Source: JAWKUK01 sp041398605 (lineage in GTDB: Bacteria > Planctomycetota > UBA1135 > GCA-002686595). From it: a stretch of 64,000 nt of DNA. Under the pieces are notes generated by a model. That model worked only from the letters and a program-made list of their open reading frames with translations. It was not told where the DNA came from and did not search any database. Location: NCBI GenBank assembly GCA_041398605.1, contig JAWKUK010000024.1, positions 1-64,000 on the forward strand. Direction: 5' to 3'. Shown in pieces: positions 35,843-45,195 of the stretch. The stretch's first letter is position 1. The number at the start of each line of letters is the position of its first letter. The position numbers and the translations under genes are program-made.

Positions 35843-35856
35843 GATTCCGAAGAATC
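35843..35856. promoter_or_regulatory. Small inverted repeat upstream of the sigma-factor gene
   Basis: GATTC-CGAA-GAATC lies about 40 bp before the sigma-factor ATG in the 297-bp divergent interval to the CNNM-like gene. It could be an operator or part of an autoregulated promoter, but the evidence is only its symmetry and place. Confidence 0.25.
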
Positions 35857-36099
35857 CGCAGCGCGCGCGGGCCACGCAGGCGCGGCGCGACGCCCGTGAC
35901 GCGAGCCGGCGGTCGCCGCGCGCGTGCGCCGAAGGCACGCTCGCTGCGCACACAGCCGCGCCGGTGGCCCAACGGCGCGGGTGAATCACACCACCGCCCC
36001 CACGGACACCGGTATCATGCTGCGCTCCGCACGCTCCCCCCCTCGCTGGTGTCCTCGCCCGCCGCGATCGGCGGCCCTTGGGGCCCGTCGTGATCTCGT

Positions 36100-37356
36100 A
36101 TGACCACGCTCGTCCTCGTCGTCTCCGTCTCGATCGCCATCTCGTTTGTGTGCTCGATCCTGGAGGCGACCCTGCTCTCGATCACGCACGCCCACGTGGT
36201 GCTCTTGGAGGAGCAGAAGCACCCGGCCGGCAAGCTGCTGGTCCGCCTGCGCTCCAACATCGACGAGCCGATCGCCGCCATCCTGACGCTCAACACGATC
36301 GCGCACACGATCGGGGCCTCGATGAGCGGCGCGATCGCCCTCGAGGTCTTTGGCAGCCGCTGGATCACGGCGTTCTCGGTGGTCTTGACCCTCTTGATCT
36401 TGGTCCTGTCCGAGATCCTGCCCAAGACCATCGGCGCCACCTTCTGGAAGCAGCTCGCTCCATCGGCGGCCTGGACCCTGCGGGCCATGATCGTCGCGAT
36501 GAAGCCGATCTTGGTCCCTCTGGCGTGGCTCAATCGCCTGATCGCCCCGAGAGAACAAGCTCGCTCCACCGTCAGCCGCGCCGAGCTCGAGATCCTGGCC
36601 GAGATCGGCCGTCGCGAGGGCACGATCGACCAGGACGAGTGGCAGGTCATGAACAACATCATGAAGCTGGAGGGCACCCGCATCGGCCAGGTCATGACGC
36701 CGCGCACCCAGGTCGTCGCCGTACCCGTCACGGCCACCTTGGCGGAGGTCCAACGGGTCATGCTCGATGAGGGGCACCTGCGGCTGCCCGTCTACGGCGA
36801 GAGCCTCGACCAGGTGCTCGGCATCGTCCTGGCCCGTGACCTGTGGAAGGCCGTCGAAGCCGGCGGCAAGGACCTCGCAGCGGTGATCCGCAAGCCCCTC
36901 TTTGTGCCGTCGACGAAGCCCGTGGAGGACATGATCCGCGAGATGCGCGAGCAGCGCTTGAAGATGGCGGTCGTGCTCGACGAGTACGGCGGCACCGCGG
37001 GCATCGTCACCCTCGAGGACTTGATCGAGGAGATCGTCGGCGAGATCCAGGACGAGCACGAGCTCGAGCCCATGCCGATCGAGATCGACGATCAGGGCGA
37101 CGCGCGCATCGACGGGACCGTGACGGTCGACGAGGTGAACTCACGTTTTGACCTCGGCCTGCCCGCCGACCAGTACGAGACCATCGGCGGCCTCGTGTTC
37201 GGGATGCTCGGGCGCATCCCCCGGGCCGGCGACGAGGTCCAGTGCCCCGGGGCGGTGGTGCGTGTCTTGGCGATGGACGGCCGCCGGATCGACCGCGTCA
37301 GCCTGCGGCGCGCGGCCGGGGATGAGGCCGCCGACGCCGCCTCGCCCGCGCCCTGA
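36100..37356 (+). CDS. CNNM/CorC (HlyC)-family transporter with CBS pair
   Basis: 418 residues in the standard order: an N-terminal DUF21 membrane domain with three to four helices (VLVVSVSIAISFVCSILEATLLS, the AAILTLNTIAHTIGAS core and a VLSEILPKTIG segment), two CBS domains (about 205-325, with VMTPRTQVVAVPV and MAVVLDEYGGTAGIVTLEDLIEEIVGEI), and a C-terminal CorC_HlyC domain (DGTVTVDEVNSRFDLGLP). Family members move or regulate Mg2+/Co2+ or Na+ across the inner membrane, with the CBS pair sensing nucleotide. No Shine-Dalgarno sequence is obvious before the ATG. It is divergent from the sigma-factor gene and 205 bp ahead of the CxxCH protein. A weak 7-bp inverted repeat (37357-37363 with 37390-37396) follows its stop. 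Confidence 0.92.
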   Translation: MTTLVLVVSVSIAISFVCSILEATLLSITHAHVVLLEEQKHPAGKLLVRLRSNIDEPIAAILTLNTIAHTIGASMSGAIALEVFGSRWITAFSVVLTLLILVLSEILPKTIGATFWKQLAPSAAWTLRAMIVAMKPILVPLAWLNRLIAPREQARSTVSRAELEILAEIGRREGTIDQDEWQVMNNIMKLEGTRIGQVMTPRTQVVAVPVTATLAEVQRVMLDEGHLRLPVYGESLDQVLGIVLARDLWKAVEAGGKDLAAVIRKPLFVPSTKPVEDMIREMREQRLKMAVVLDEYGGTAGIVTLEDLIEEIVGEIQDEHELEPMPIEIDDQGDARIDGTVTVDEVNSRFDLGLPADQYETIGGLVFGMLGRIPRAGDEVQCPGAVVRVLAMDGRRIDRVSLRRAAGDEAADAASPAP

Positions 37357-37561
37357 GGGCGACACGTGCGCGGACCGCGACGGGGTCACGTCGCCCACGG
37401 GCGGACCACCCCTGGCGCTGGTCCCGATCGCGAAGGCAACTGGGGACGTGGTGCTCCTCGCGGGCCCGCGCAGGGCCACCGCCCTGCGAACCGGTTGCTG
37501 TGGCGCCGGCGCTTAGGGACCGGTCGGCCAAGGCCCGGTATCCTCACGGACCCACCGTCGA

Positions 37562-40500
37562 GTGTCCTACCCCGTGATAACCCCCCTCAGCACCGTCGCA
37601 CTGGCCATGGCGCTCCAGGTCCCCGAGGCCCCTGGGGACCGTGAGGACCCCGCTGGGGCCGCGCGAGCGTTCTCCTTGGCCAACGGCCTCGAGCTCGCGC
37701 TCTATGCGGCGGAGCCAGCGTTGTCGAACCCGGTCGCACTCGCGGTCGACGACCGCGGGCGTGTCCTCGTCGTCGAGACGCACCGGTACCTGCGCTCGGT
37801 CTTCGATGTGGTGACGTACCAAACGGATTGGTTACCGGCGGACCTCGGGCTGCGCACCGTCGGCGACCGTCGCGCGTTCCTCATGGAACGCCTCGCCGCG
37901 GATCCAGGGGTCCTCACGGCCGACGCCGAGATCGTGCGCCGGATCGAGGACCGGGACGGGGACGGGCGCGGCGAGACATCGATCGTCCTCGCGAAGGGCT
38001 GGGATGCGCCCGAATGTGGCCCGATCGCCGGCGTGCTGCCCATCGGCGAGGACGTCTGGGTGACGTGTATCCCCGAGCTCGCCGTGCTGCGCGGGGGCGG
38101 ACCACCCGAGCGAGTGCACACCGGCTTCGGCGTTCATGTCGGCGTCTCGGGTCACGACCTGCACGGCTTGGCCCTGGGTCCGGATGGGCGGTTGTACTTC
38201 TCCGTCGGCGATCGCGGAGCACACGTAGTCACGCCAGACCGTGGCACCATCGATCTGCCGGACACAGGCGCGGTCTTCCGGTGCGAGCTCGATGGCTCGG
38301 CGCTCGAGGTGTTCGCGATCGGCCTGCGAAACCCGCAGGAGCTCGCCTTCGACGCCCACGGCAACCTCTTCACCGCCGACAACGACACCGCGGGCGACGA
38401 CCGTTCGCGGCTCATACACGTGGTCCCCGGCGCGGACTACGGCTGGCGCTGCTCGTACCAGCACATGCTCGGCTTCGGGCCGTGGGTCCAAGAAGAAGCT
38501 TGGCGCGGCGGCGTCGGGGGAGCGCTGCCCCATGCCGGTTATGTCGCGCAAGGCCCGTCAGGCCTCGCGTTCGACGTCGGGCATGGCCTCGGTGAGCGCT
38601 GGCGGGGGTGCTTCTTCGTCTGCGACTTCCCCGGCGGCATCACCGCGTTCCGCGTCGAACGCGATGGCGCGACGTTCCGCGCGGCGGGGCGCGAGCGAGT
38701 CGTCTGGAACCTCTGGCCCACGGATGTCGACTTCGGGCCCGACGGCGCCCTGTACGCCAGCGACTGGGTCGCCGGCTGGGGCCAGCCGCTGAAGGGCCGA
38801 GTGTGGCGCATCACGGGCACCCCCACGGGCACCCCCACGAGCGCGCCGGCGGCGCCGCTCGAGCTCGCTGCCCTCGCAAGCGATGACGTCGCGGCGCTGC
38901 TGGAGCACGTCGATCGGCGCGTGCGAACCCGCGCGCACCTCGAGCTCGCAGGGCGCGCTGACGGGCTGGACAGGCTGCGCACCCGATTGCGCGAGGCTCC
39001 TCTCCCGCTGACCCGCCTGCACGCGGCCTTTGGCCTCGCGGTCGCTGCGCGCCGAAGCGCGGCAGGCGCTGCTTCGACGCAGTCCGAGGCGCACATCGAA
39101 GCGCTGCGCGAGGCGCTGCTCGATCCGGCAGGTGAGGTCCGCGCCGCGGCGGCGCGCGCCCTCGGTGAGCTCGGCTCAGACGCCGATGTGCCCCACTTGC
39201 TGGCTGGCGTCACCGACGTCGACGCGCTCGCTGCGGCGGAGTGCGCCTTGGCCCTCGGGCGCCTCGGGCGCCGCGACCCCCTCGGCTGGATGGGCCGCAC
39301 GCTCGATCCGATCCGCTCCGCGGCCCCCCAGCTCGTCGAGGACGTGCAGCGGGCGCTGGTTGCGCTGCTCACGTCGCGCGGCGCAAGTGATCCGTACCTC
39401 GCCCACGCGGCGACCCTCGGACTGCTCGCTTGGTGTGACGACACGCAGCTCGCAGGGCTCGCGACCCACGCCGCTGAGCCCGTGCAGCGGGCGGCGCTCA
39501 CGGCGCTGCGTCGCGCGCGCTCACCTCGAATCGCAGCGTTCCTGACGGGTGCGCTCCGCGCCGATGCCGCGCGCGCGATCCATGACGAGGCCATCGTCGA
39601 GGCGCGCGACGCGCTCGCCGCCTGCGACGAGGACCCGGACCCCGTTGTCGCGCGGCGCGCGCTCACTGCGCGCCTGCAGCGACGGGGCGCCGACGACGCC
39701 GCCGCGCTCGCACGGGCCGCGTCGAGGGGCCCTGAAGCGATCGGCCGCCACGCGCTGTCGCTGCTAGCGACATGGGCTGAACCAGGGCCGCTCGATCCCG
39801 TGGTGGGCCTCTGGAGGCCCCTGCCACCGGCGCCGGTCGCGGCCGCGCGCGCCGCGCTCGCGCCGCACAGCGCAGCCCTGCTGCAAGGGCCGCTCGCGTC
39901 CGAGGCGCTCGCGACCATGCTCGCGCTGCGCGACGAGGCCTCTGCGCCGTCCGCGCTGGAGGTCGCGCGGGATGCATCGCGGCCAGGCGCCCTGCGGGCG
40001 CGGGCGTGTGACGTGTGGGCGACACTCACCGGCGCTCTCCTGCCACCGGACCTCGGAGCCGCATGGCTCGCGTCCGACGAATCGGCGCTGCGCCAGGCGG
40101 CGCTGCGCCACGCAGATCCGAACGATCCCGCAGTCCGGGCGCGACTCGCTCCGCTCGTGCGGGACCGCGGCCGAGACCCCGCGGTGGCCGCGGCTGCCCT
40201 CGAGCGCCTGGTGGCGGGTCCGCGCACGGCGAGCGAGCCCATCGTGCTCGAGGGGCTCGCCGCGTATGTCGCGCGCGGGACCCATCCCTTGGCAGTGGAG
40301 TTCGTCGCTGCGGCCGAGGCGTTGGGCGGTGGCGCGCTCGGGCGCGCGCTCGCCGAGGTGGCGGCGCTGGAGGCGGACCTCGGTCGGTATCGCCGCGCGC
40401 TCGTGGGCGGCGATCCGGCCGCAGGTCGCGCGGTCTTCGAGCAGAAGGCGGCGCTCGAGTGCCTACGCTGCCACGCGACGGCAAGGCCGGAGGACGCGGA

Positions 40501-40861
40501 GGGCAAGGTCGGACCCTCCCTCGCGGACATCGGCGCGCGCCTCGATGGCCGGACCCTGTTGGAGGCCATCCTGGCGCCCGATGCCCGCATCGCTGAGGGG
40601 TACGGCACCGTGATCGTGGCGTTGCAGGACGGCACGCTCCACACGGGAGTGCCCGTCGCCGAAGACCCCGAGTGGCTGACGTTGCGCACGGCGGACGGAG
40701 AATGGATCGACCTTGACCAGACCGACATCCGCGCGCGCAAGGCCGGCCAGTCTGCGATGCCGGGCGGCCTGGCAGAGCGCATGGAGCTGACCGAGCTGCG
40801 CGACCTCCTCGCGTTCCTAGGTAGCCTGCGCGCGCGGCCGGCGCCGCAGCCTGGGCACTGA
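37562..40861 (+). CDS. PVC-type membrane-bound dehydrogenase/haem-binding protein: beta-propeller, HEAT-like repeats and C-terminal CxxCH cytochrome domain
   Basis: 1099 residues from a GTG at 37562, with a weak signal sequence in the first 20. Residues about 35-420 form a soluble glucose dehydrogenase-like propeller with EPALSNPVALAVDDRGRVLVVE, GLALGPDGRLYFSVGDRGAHV, NLFTADNDTAGDD and FGPDGALYASDWVAGW. Residues about 440-930 are Ala-rich helical HEAT-like repeats (EVRAAAARALGELGSDADVPHL). The last 150 residues are a c-type cytochrome domain with CLRCH at 967-971 and a SAMP Met as likely sixth ligand. This is the architecture of the Pirellula/Verrucomicrobium-type CxxCH proteins. It probably oxidises a sugar-derived substrate in the periplasm and passes electrons to the respiratory chain. 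The gene stands alone, with a hairpin just after its stop. Confidence 0.92.
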   Translation: MSYPVITPLSTVALAMALQVPEAPGDREDPAGAARAFSLANGLELALYAAEPALSNPVALAVDDRGRVLVVETHRYLRSVFDVVTYQTDWLPADLGLRTVGDRRAFLMERLAADPGVLTADAEIVRRIEDRDGDGRGETSIVLAKGWDAPECGPIAGVLPIGEDVWVTCIPELAVLRGGGPPERVHTGFGVHVGVSGHDLHGLALGPDGRLYFSVGDRGAHVVTPDRGTIDLPDTGAVFRCELDGSALEVFAIGLRNPQELAFDAHGNLFTADNDTAGDDRSRLIHVVPGADYGWRCSYQHMLGFGPWVQEEAWRGGVGGALPHAGYVAQGPSGLAFDVGHGLGERWRGCFFVCDFPGGITAFRVERDGATFRAAGRERVVWNLWPTDVDFGPDGALYASDWVAGWGQPLKGRVWRITGTPTGTPTSAPAAPLELAALASDDVAALLEHVDRRVRTRAHLELAGRADGLDRLRTRLREAPLPLTRLHAAFGLAVAARRSAAGAASTQSEAHIEALREALLDPAGEVRAAAARALGELGSDADVPHLLAGVTDVDALAAAECALALGRLGRRDPLGWMGRTLDPIRSAAPQLVEDVQRALVALLTSRGASDPYLAHAATLGLLAWCDDTQLAGLATHAAEPVQRAALTALRRARSPRIAAFLTGALRADAARAIHDEAIVEARDALAACDEDPDPVVARRALTARLQRRGADDAAALARAASRGPEAIGRHALSLLATWAEPGPLDPVVGLWRPLPPAPVAAARAALAPHSAALLQGPLASEALATMLALRDEASAPSALEVARDASRPGALRARACDVWATLTGALLPPDLGAAWLASDESALRQAALRHADPNDPAVRARLAPLVRDRGRDPAVAAAALERLVAGPRTASEPIVLEGLAAYVARGTHPLAVEFVAAAEALGGGALGRALAEVAALEADLGRYRRALVGGDPAAGRAVFEQKAALECLRCHATARPEDAEGKVGPSLADIGARLDGRTLLEAILAPDARIAEGYGTVIVALQDGTLHTGVPVAEDPEWLTLRTADGEWIDLDQTDIRARKAGQSAMPGGLAERMELTELRDLLAFLGSLRARPAPQPGH

Positions 40862-40880
40862 ATCAGGGAGCGCCGCGAGA

Positions 40881-40920
40881 GGGCCCGCTTCGGTGTGCGG
40901 GCGCAGCCGCAAGCGGGCCC
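40881..40920 (+). terminator. Candidate terminator hairpin after the CxxCH protein gene
   Basis: Arms GGGCCCGCTT and AAGCGGGCCC (10 bp, perfect) are separated by a 20-bp loop, beginning 20 bp after the stop codon. No T-run follows, so factor-independent termination is not certain. Confidence 0.5.
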
Positions 40921-40963
40921 GCCGCCCCATCGCCGCGCGTCACAGCGTTGCCACCTGGTTCTC

Positions 40964-41119
40964 CGACCTGCGTCACCGACCTGCGTCACCGACCTGCGTC
41001 ACCGACCTGCGTCACCGACCTGCGTCACCGACCTGCGTCACCGACCTGCGTCACCGACCTGCGTCACCGAGCTGCGTCTCCGACCTGCGTCACCGACCTG
41101 CGTCACCGAGCTGCGTTAC
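40964..41119. repeat. 13-bp minisatellite, 12 tandem copies
   Basis: The unit CGACCTGCGTCAC is repeated from 40964. Copies 1-8, 10 and 11 are identical; copy 9 (41068-41080) and copy 12 (41107-41119) share the change ACC to AGC plus one further base change each. Since 13 is not a multiple of three, all three plus frames read the same 13-residue cycle, and no frame looks like a real gene. The array fills much of the 399-bp gap between the CxxCH gene and the lipoprotein gene (40862-41260), which holds no other feature apart from the hairpin. Confidence 0.97.
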
Positions 41120-41260
41120 GCCGAGGCCGGGCCGCGCGACCAAAACCGCCAGCGGGCGATGCAGCTCAGCCTCGCACAAAGGCGCATCCCTCCACCACGA
41201 TTCGGCAGGTCACCCAGGGCAGGCGGTGCGCACCGGGCCGCCTGTCGCTACGTTGTCCCT

Positions 41261-41704
41261 ATGAAGTTCGCTCCGCTCAGCCTTTCGTTGCTCCTCCTCA
41301 CCGGGTCCTGCGCGTCATTCGGAGGCGGCGCCCACCGCGCCACGCTCCTGTCGACGGAGCGCGCCACCGTGCAGGCGGACCTCGCGTCGTCGAAGCGCTC
41401 TTGGTCGATCGGTCGGATCATGGCGACCAGCACCGATCCCTCGGACGCGCGCCTCCTGAACCTGACGATCGTCGCCTTCGCGGACCACGACGGCGACAAC
41501 GAAGTCGACGCGGACGAGCGCCGCGGCGGTTGGAACGCGGACTCGAGCGTCGGCTCGCGTCAGCTCGGCGTGAGCGGCAACCTCGCCCTCAGCAGCCTGC
41601 CACCAGGTGACCTCGAATGCTTGAAGGTCCAAACCCGCGTGCGTTACGTCGCCGATCCCGCGCGGGACGACGAGGAGGTCTCGGTCGTCCCCTTCCGCGA
41701 GTGA
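41261..41704 (+). CDS. Small putative lipoprotein with an EF-hand/dockerin-like calcium loop
   Basis: 147 residues from the ATG at 41261. The signal sequence MKFAPLSLSLLLLTGSC ends in a lipobox-like LTGSC, so the mature Cys17 may be lipidated. The middle contains ADHDGDNEVDADERRGG, a good DxDGDxxxDxxE calcium-binding loop. The rest has no match I recognise. Such short EF-hand lipoproteins occur near haem or dehydrogenase proteins in Planctomycetota, but a functional link is only a guess. It is preceded by the 13-bp repeat array and ends 90 bp before the convergent peroxiredoxin gene. No Shine-Dalgarno sequence is visible. Confidence 0.7.
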   Translation: MKFAPLSLSLLLLTGSCASFGGGAHRATLLSTERATVQADLASSKRSWSIGRIMATSTDPSDARLLNLTIVAFADHDGDNEVDADERRGGWNADSSVGSRQLGVSGNLALSSLPPGDLECLKVQTRVRYVADPARDDEEVSVVPFRE

Positions 41705-41794
41705 CCGCGTGGCGCACACGCGCCCCGGGCGCGCCGCGCGACCTCGCACGAGGCGTACCGACGAGCAGCCTGGTCACAGCGGCCCCACCGCCGC

Positions 41795-42427
41795 TCACTT
41801 CGGCTGCTTCACGAGGCGCAGGTACGGCTTCAGCGTGCGGAAGCCCGCGGGGTACTTCTTCTTCGCATCCGCGTCGGAGACCGACGGCACGATGATGACG
41901 TCCTCGCCGTCCTTCCAGTTCGCGGGTGTCGCCACTTGATGGTTCGCGGTGAGCTGGAGCGAGTCGATGACACGCAAGAGCTCGACGAAGTTACGGCCGG
42001 TCGCCGCCGGATACGTGATCATCAGCTTCACGGTCTTATCCGGACCGATCACAAAGACTGACCGCACGGTGAACGACTGCAGCGCTTTCGGGTGGATCAT
42101 CCCGTAGGCCTCCGCGATCTTCCTATCGGAGTCCGCGATCAACGGGAAGTTCAAGGCAGTGCCCTGAGTCTCCTCGATGTCCTTGATCCACGCCATGTGG
42201 TCCTCCAATGGATCGACGGAGAGGCCGATGACCTTCACGTTGCGCTTGTCGAACTCCGGCTTCATCCGCGCGACGGTGCCGAGCTCCGTCGTACAAACCG
42301 GCGTGAAGTCTTTCGGGTGCGAGAAGAGCACGCACCAGGAGTCACCGATCCACTCGTGGAAGTGAACGGGCCCCGAGGTCGTCTCTGCGTTGAAGTCGGG
42401 TGCGGTGTCGCCAAGTTGTAGGCTCAT
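41795..42427 (-). CDS. 1-Cys peroxiredoxin (Prx6 type)
   Basis: 210 residues from the ATG at 42427, the family's usual size and start (MSLQLGDTAPDF). The peroxidatic Cys45 lies in FSHPKDFTPVCTTELG, with Thr and Arg partners in place, and no second conserved Cys is seen. The C-terminal extension (NHQVATPANWKDGEDVIIVPS and KKKYPAGF) is characteristic of Prx6-like members, which reduce hydroperoxides and sometimes phospholipid peroxides in the cytoplasm. The frame is open further upstream to 42709, but that part has no conserved features. It is divergent from the unknown membrane protein, with 254 bp between the starts. Confidence 0.94.
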   Translation of the reverse strand: MSLQLGDTAPDFNAETTSGPVHFHEWIGDSWCVLFSHPKDFTPVCTTELGTVARMKPEFDKRNVKVIGLSVDPLEDHMAWIKDIEETQGTALNFPLIADSDRKIAEAYGMIHPKALQSFTVRSVFVIGPDKTVKLMITYPAATGRNFVELLRVIDSLQLTANHQVATPANWKDGEDVIIVPSVSDADAKKKYPAGFRTLKPYLRLVKQPK

Positions 42428-42681
42428 GATCAAAAGCGCGCTGATGGCGCTGAGGTTGGAGTTGCGTGTCGCCCGCCATCGTGCCACTTCGCAGTGGCTC
42501 ATGTTGGATCCCTTCGCCATTCGCGGCGTGAAGAACGGCTCATACGCACGCGTGAGCCATGCCTTGGAGGAGGTGAGAGCGGTCGGTGCCACGTCAAATG
42601 GCCCTCGAAGCGCGGTGGACGATGCGCCGGGAAGTAGGGCGCAAAGCGCGCGCCCGAGGTACCCTCGCGGGGGGCCGGCGC

Positions 42682-43728
42682 ATGGATCACTCGACACTTC
42701 CACAGCCAAGCAGCGGGGCCGAGCTCGGCGCCCCGATCCACGCGGAGCCGCACGCGCTCGCCGCCCGCTTGGCCGCAGCGCTCGTCGACCCCGATGCCGC
42801 GCGCTCGAACCGCGAGATCACGGCGTTGCACTTCGACCTCGGCCGCGCGCTCGGCGCGGCCCTCGGCGGAGCATGCGGCGCGAACTTTCATTGCTGGGCC
42901 GTATGGGGCTCGCGCAAGGCCGGCGTCACGATCCGCCAGGAGGACCTCGAGCGGGCGCTGCTCGACGCGACGATCGTCGCCGGGGCGGTGGGAGCCATCG
43001 TAGGCGCGAGCGGCGCGCTCGCGTTCGGTTGGCCAGCGCTCCTCGTCCTTGGCAGCGTCGCCCTCGGGTTCGCAACGGGCGCCTGGACCGGGCGGGCCAT
43101 CGCGCGCTGGAGCCGACGCCGCGCGAGCCAGTTGATCCTCGAGGGCAACCGCACGGTGCTCGAGGACATCGGCTCGCGCACGATCACCTACCTGCGCGCG
43201 CTCGACCTCGGCTCGCCGGAGGCGATGGCTGCGTTCCGTGCCTCGTTCCGCCGCGGGCCGACCGAGGCTGGCGGGCAGGACCTGCTCGCGGAAGCGTTCG
43301 CGCGCTACGAAGCAGCGCGCGTGGCGCAGGACCCTGCGCGCCGCTGCGAGGACGTCTACTTCGCGAACTGCCTCGCCGTCCTGCACGAGCACATCCGCCT
43401 CGATCCGCTGATCCGTCGCTCGATGCCGTTCATCGTGCGCAAGTGCGTGACGAAGCGTCTGATGACGTACGACGTCGGCCGCAGCGTCTATTCGGTCCGT
43501 GAGGACGCGCCCGCCTTCGGCGCGACGCCGTTTCCGCCCGAGCTCGAGGAGCTGCGCGACGACCGTGTGCGCGAGTTCCTCAGCGGCGAGCGCGGCTTCG
43601 GCCTGCACCTCGACTCACTCCAAGGCACGCGCGCGCGGGATTGGACTCGGCTCGAGGAGCGCATGCGGTACGTGTTCCAGCTCTTTCGCGCGAAGCACAC
43701 CGACCCAGAGGTATGGTCGACGCCGTGA
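42682..43728 (+). CDS. Unknown membrane protein with two central hydrophobic segments
   Basis: 348 residues from the ATG at 42682; an upstream start would add a basic stretch of no clear value. Codon bias and third-position G+C are those of a real gene. The middle has NFHCWAVWGSRKAGVTIRQEDLERAL, then two adjacent hydrophobic segments (about residues 105-150), then a soluble C-terminal half with an EDVYFANCLAVLHEHIRLDPLI block and a conserved-looking MPFIVRKCVTKRLMTYDVG. The pattern Trp-Gly-Ser-Lys-Ala-Gly followed by Ile-Arg-x-Glu seems familiar from unnamed actinobacterial proteins, but I cannot assign a family. It lies between the peroxiredoxin and the GntR operon. Confidence 0.65.
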   Translation: MDHSTLPQPSSGAELGAPIHAEPHALAARLAAALVDPDAARSNREITALHFDLGRALGAALGGACGANFHCWAVWGSRKAGVTIRQEDLERALLDATIVAGAVGAIVGASGALAFGWPALLVLGSVALGFATGAWTGRAIARWSRRRASQLILEGNRTVLEDIGSRTITYLRALDLGSPEAMAAFRASFRRGPTEAGGQDLLAEAFARYEAARVAQDPARRCEDVYFANCLAVLHEHIRLDPLIRRSMPFIVRKCVTKRLMTYDVGRSVYSVREDAPAFGATPFPPELEELRDDRVREFLSGERGFGLHLDSLQGTRARDWTRLEERMRYVFQLFRAKHTDPEVWSTP

Positions 43729-43936
43729 GCGTCAACCGGCGCGCCCGGGTCGGCGACCTTTAGCAGCGCGGTTCGAGGCGCGCGACCGACGGACGACGGC
43801 CTCTGGCGCATGGCCCCCACGATCCTCGGCGGACTGCGCGGCCGCTCCGGCCCGAAGAGGCCCGCACAGGCCCAGCTCGAGACAGAGATCCGCGCCGCGC
43901 TCCAGTGCAGGAGTGTCCTAGGCCGATGGGACACGC

Positions 43937-44428
43937 GTGCACTTCGAGGTCGATCCACGCTCTCCGGTCAGCCCCGGGGACCAGCTTGCGGACCAGGTCC
44001 GCTTCGCCGTCGCGGCGGGGCGGCTCGCGGTCGGCGAACGGCTGCCGTCCGTGCGTGACCTGGCGCGGCTCGTGCGACTGAACCCCAACACGGTCAGCCG
44101 CGCGTGGCGTGAGTTGGAGCTCACGGGCGTCCTCGAGGCGCGGCGCGGCAACGGGATGTACGTCGCTGATGGCGCCGTCGACGTCGCTCGGACCTTCCGC
44201 ACCCGCGCCCTGGCCGAGCGCCTCGGGCGCGCGGTCGGCGACGCGCTGGCCGCGGGGCTCGACGCGGACGAAGTGCAAGCGCTCGTGGCGGACGCCTGCG
44301 CCGCCTGGCGGGCCGCGGAGCCAGGCGATACAGCGGAGCCAGGGGGCACCGCGGAGCTAAGGGGCGCAGCCAGAGGGGCAGCTCCGTGTACGAGGCCGTT
44401 GGTTGGAGGAGAGAGAGAGGACGCATGA
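43937..44428 (+). CDS. GntR-family (YtrA subfamily) transcriptional regulator
   Basis: 163 residues from a GTG at 43937. The N-terminal winged helix is typical: PGDQLADQVRFAVAAGRLAVGERLPSVRDLARLVRLNPNTVSRAWRELELTGVLEARRGNGMYV. The short C-terminal part (about 75-110) is the two-helix dimerisation region of the YtrA group; a low-complexity tail of about 35 residues (Gly/Ala/Glu repeats) follows. YtrA regulators repress the ABC operon they belong to, often in response to cell-envelope stress or antibiotics. Here the stop overlaps the start of the ATPase gene by 4 bp (ATGA), matching the usual gene order. Autoregulation of the four-gene operon is the natural inference. Confidence 0.9.
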   Translation: MHFEVDPRSPVSPGDQLADQVRFAVAAGRLAVGERLPSVRDLARLVRLNPNTVSRAWRELELTGVLEARRGNGMYVADGAVDVARTFRTRALAERLGRAVGDALAAGLDADEVQALVADACAAWRAAEPGDTAEPGGTAELRGAARGAAPCTRPLVGGEREDA

Positions 44429-45195
44429 TGCAGACGCACACAGAGCTCGCCATTTCGCTTCGGAACCTCACGTTCGGGTACACGCGGCGCCGCGTACTGC
44501 AAGGCGTCGACCTCGACGTGCCCGTCGGGCAAGTCACCGCGCTCATCGGCGCGAACGGCGCGGGCAAGTCGACGCTCCTCGCGATCCTCGCCGGCGCGGA
44601 GCCCTACCGCGCGCGCTTCGAGCTGCCATGGCGCAAGCGCGCCGCGACGGTGCGCGTCCTGGGCCTCGATCCGGCGCAGCACGGGCACCGCGTGCGCGCC
44701 GCGGTCGGCTACGTGCCCGACCGCACGGACCTGCCGAAGTGGATGCGCATCCGCGACCACTTCGCGCTGCTCGCGGCGCTCTATCCGACGTGGGACGCAG
44801 GCGAGGCCCAGCGCCTCCTGGCCGACTTCGACTTGGACCCGAAGCTGCGCTACAGCGAGCTCTCGAAGGGCCAACGCGCGCTCGAGAACCTCGCGGGCGA
44901 GCTCGCGCACCGGCCGCGCCTCCTGCTGCTCGACGAGCCGTTCAGCGGCCTCGATCCGCTGGCGCGACGCAAGGTCCTGGACGGCGTCATCTCGCACCTG
45001 TGCGAGGACGGGCGCACGGTCCTGTTGGTCTCGCACTCCATCGCCGACGTCGAGCGCTGCGCCGACCACGTCGCGCTGTTCGCGAACGGCCGAGTCACAG
45101 AGGTCACGTCCGTCGAGGACCTGCGCGCATCGAACGAGCGCGGCGACCTCGAAGAGGCGCTCGTCGCAGTGGCGGCAGCAGGGAGGGCGGCATGA
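44425..45195 (+). CDS. ABC transporter ATP-binding protein of the YtrA-linked operon
   Basis: 256 residues; the start is the ATG at 44425 in an ATGATG sequence, with GGAGGA and AGAGG purine tracts just before it. Walker A is GANGAGKST (about residues 38-46), the signature is ELSKGQRALENLAG with Lys in place of the first Gly of LSGGQ, Walker B is LLLLDEPFSGLD, and the switch His is in VSHSIADVERCADH. The order fits a DRA-type ATPase of drug or bacteriocin exporters. It would energise the two membrane proteins encoded immediately downstream. Both junctions are 4-bp overlaps, so all four products are probably made in fixed ratio. Confidence 0.93.
   Translation: MMQTHTELAISLRNLTFGYTRRRVLQGVDLDVPVGQVTALIGANGAGKSTLLAILAGAEPYRARFELPWRKRAATVRVLGLDPAQHGHRVRAAVGYVPDRTDLPKWMRIRDHFALLAALYPTWDAGEAQRLLADFDLDPKLRYSELSKGQRALENLAGELAHRPRLLLLDEPFSGLDPLARRKVLDGVISHLCEDGRTVLLVSHSIADVERCADHVALFANGRVTEVTSVEDLRASNERGDLEEALVAVAAAGRAA

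Noticed and set aside
38539..40989. 816-residue minus-strand open frame opposite the CxxCH protein
   Set aside because: Ser/Arg/Ala-rich shadow frame; the plus strand encodes a full propeller, HEAT-like and CxxCH protein.
40964..41119. CRISPR array
   Set aside because: The units are 13 bp with no spacers between them and there are no cas genes nearby; it is a plain tandem repeat.
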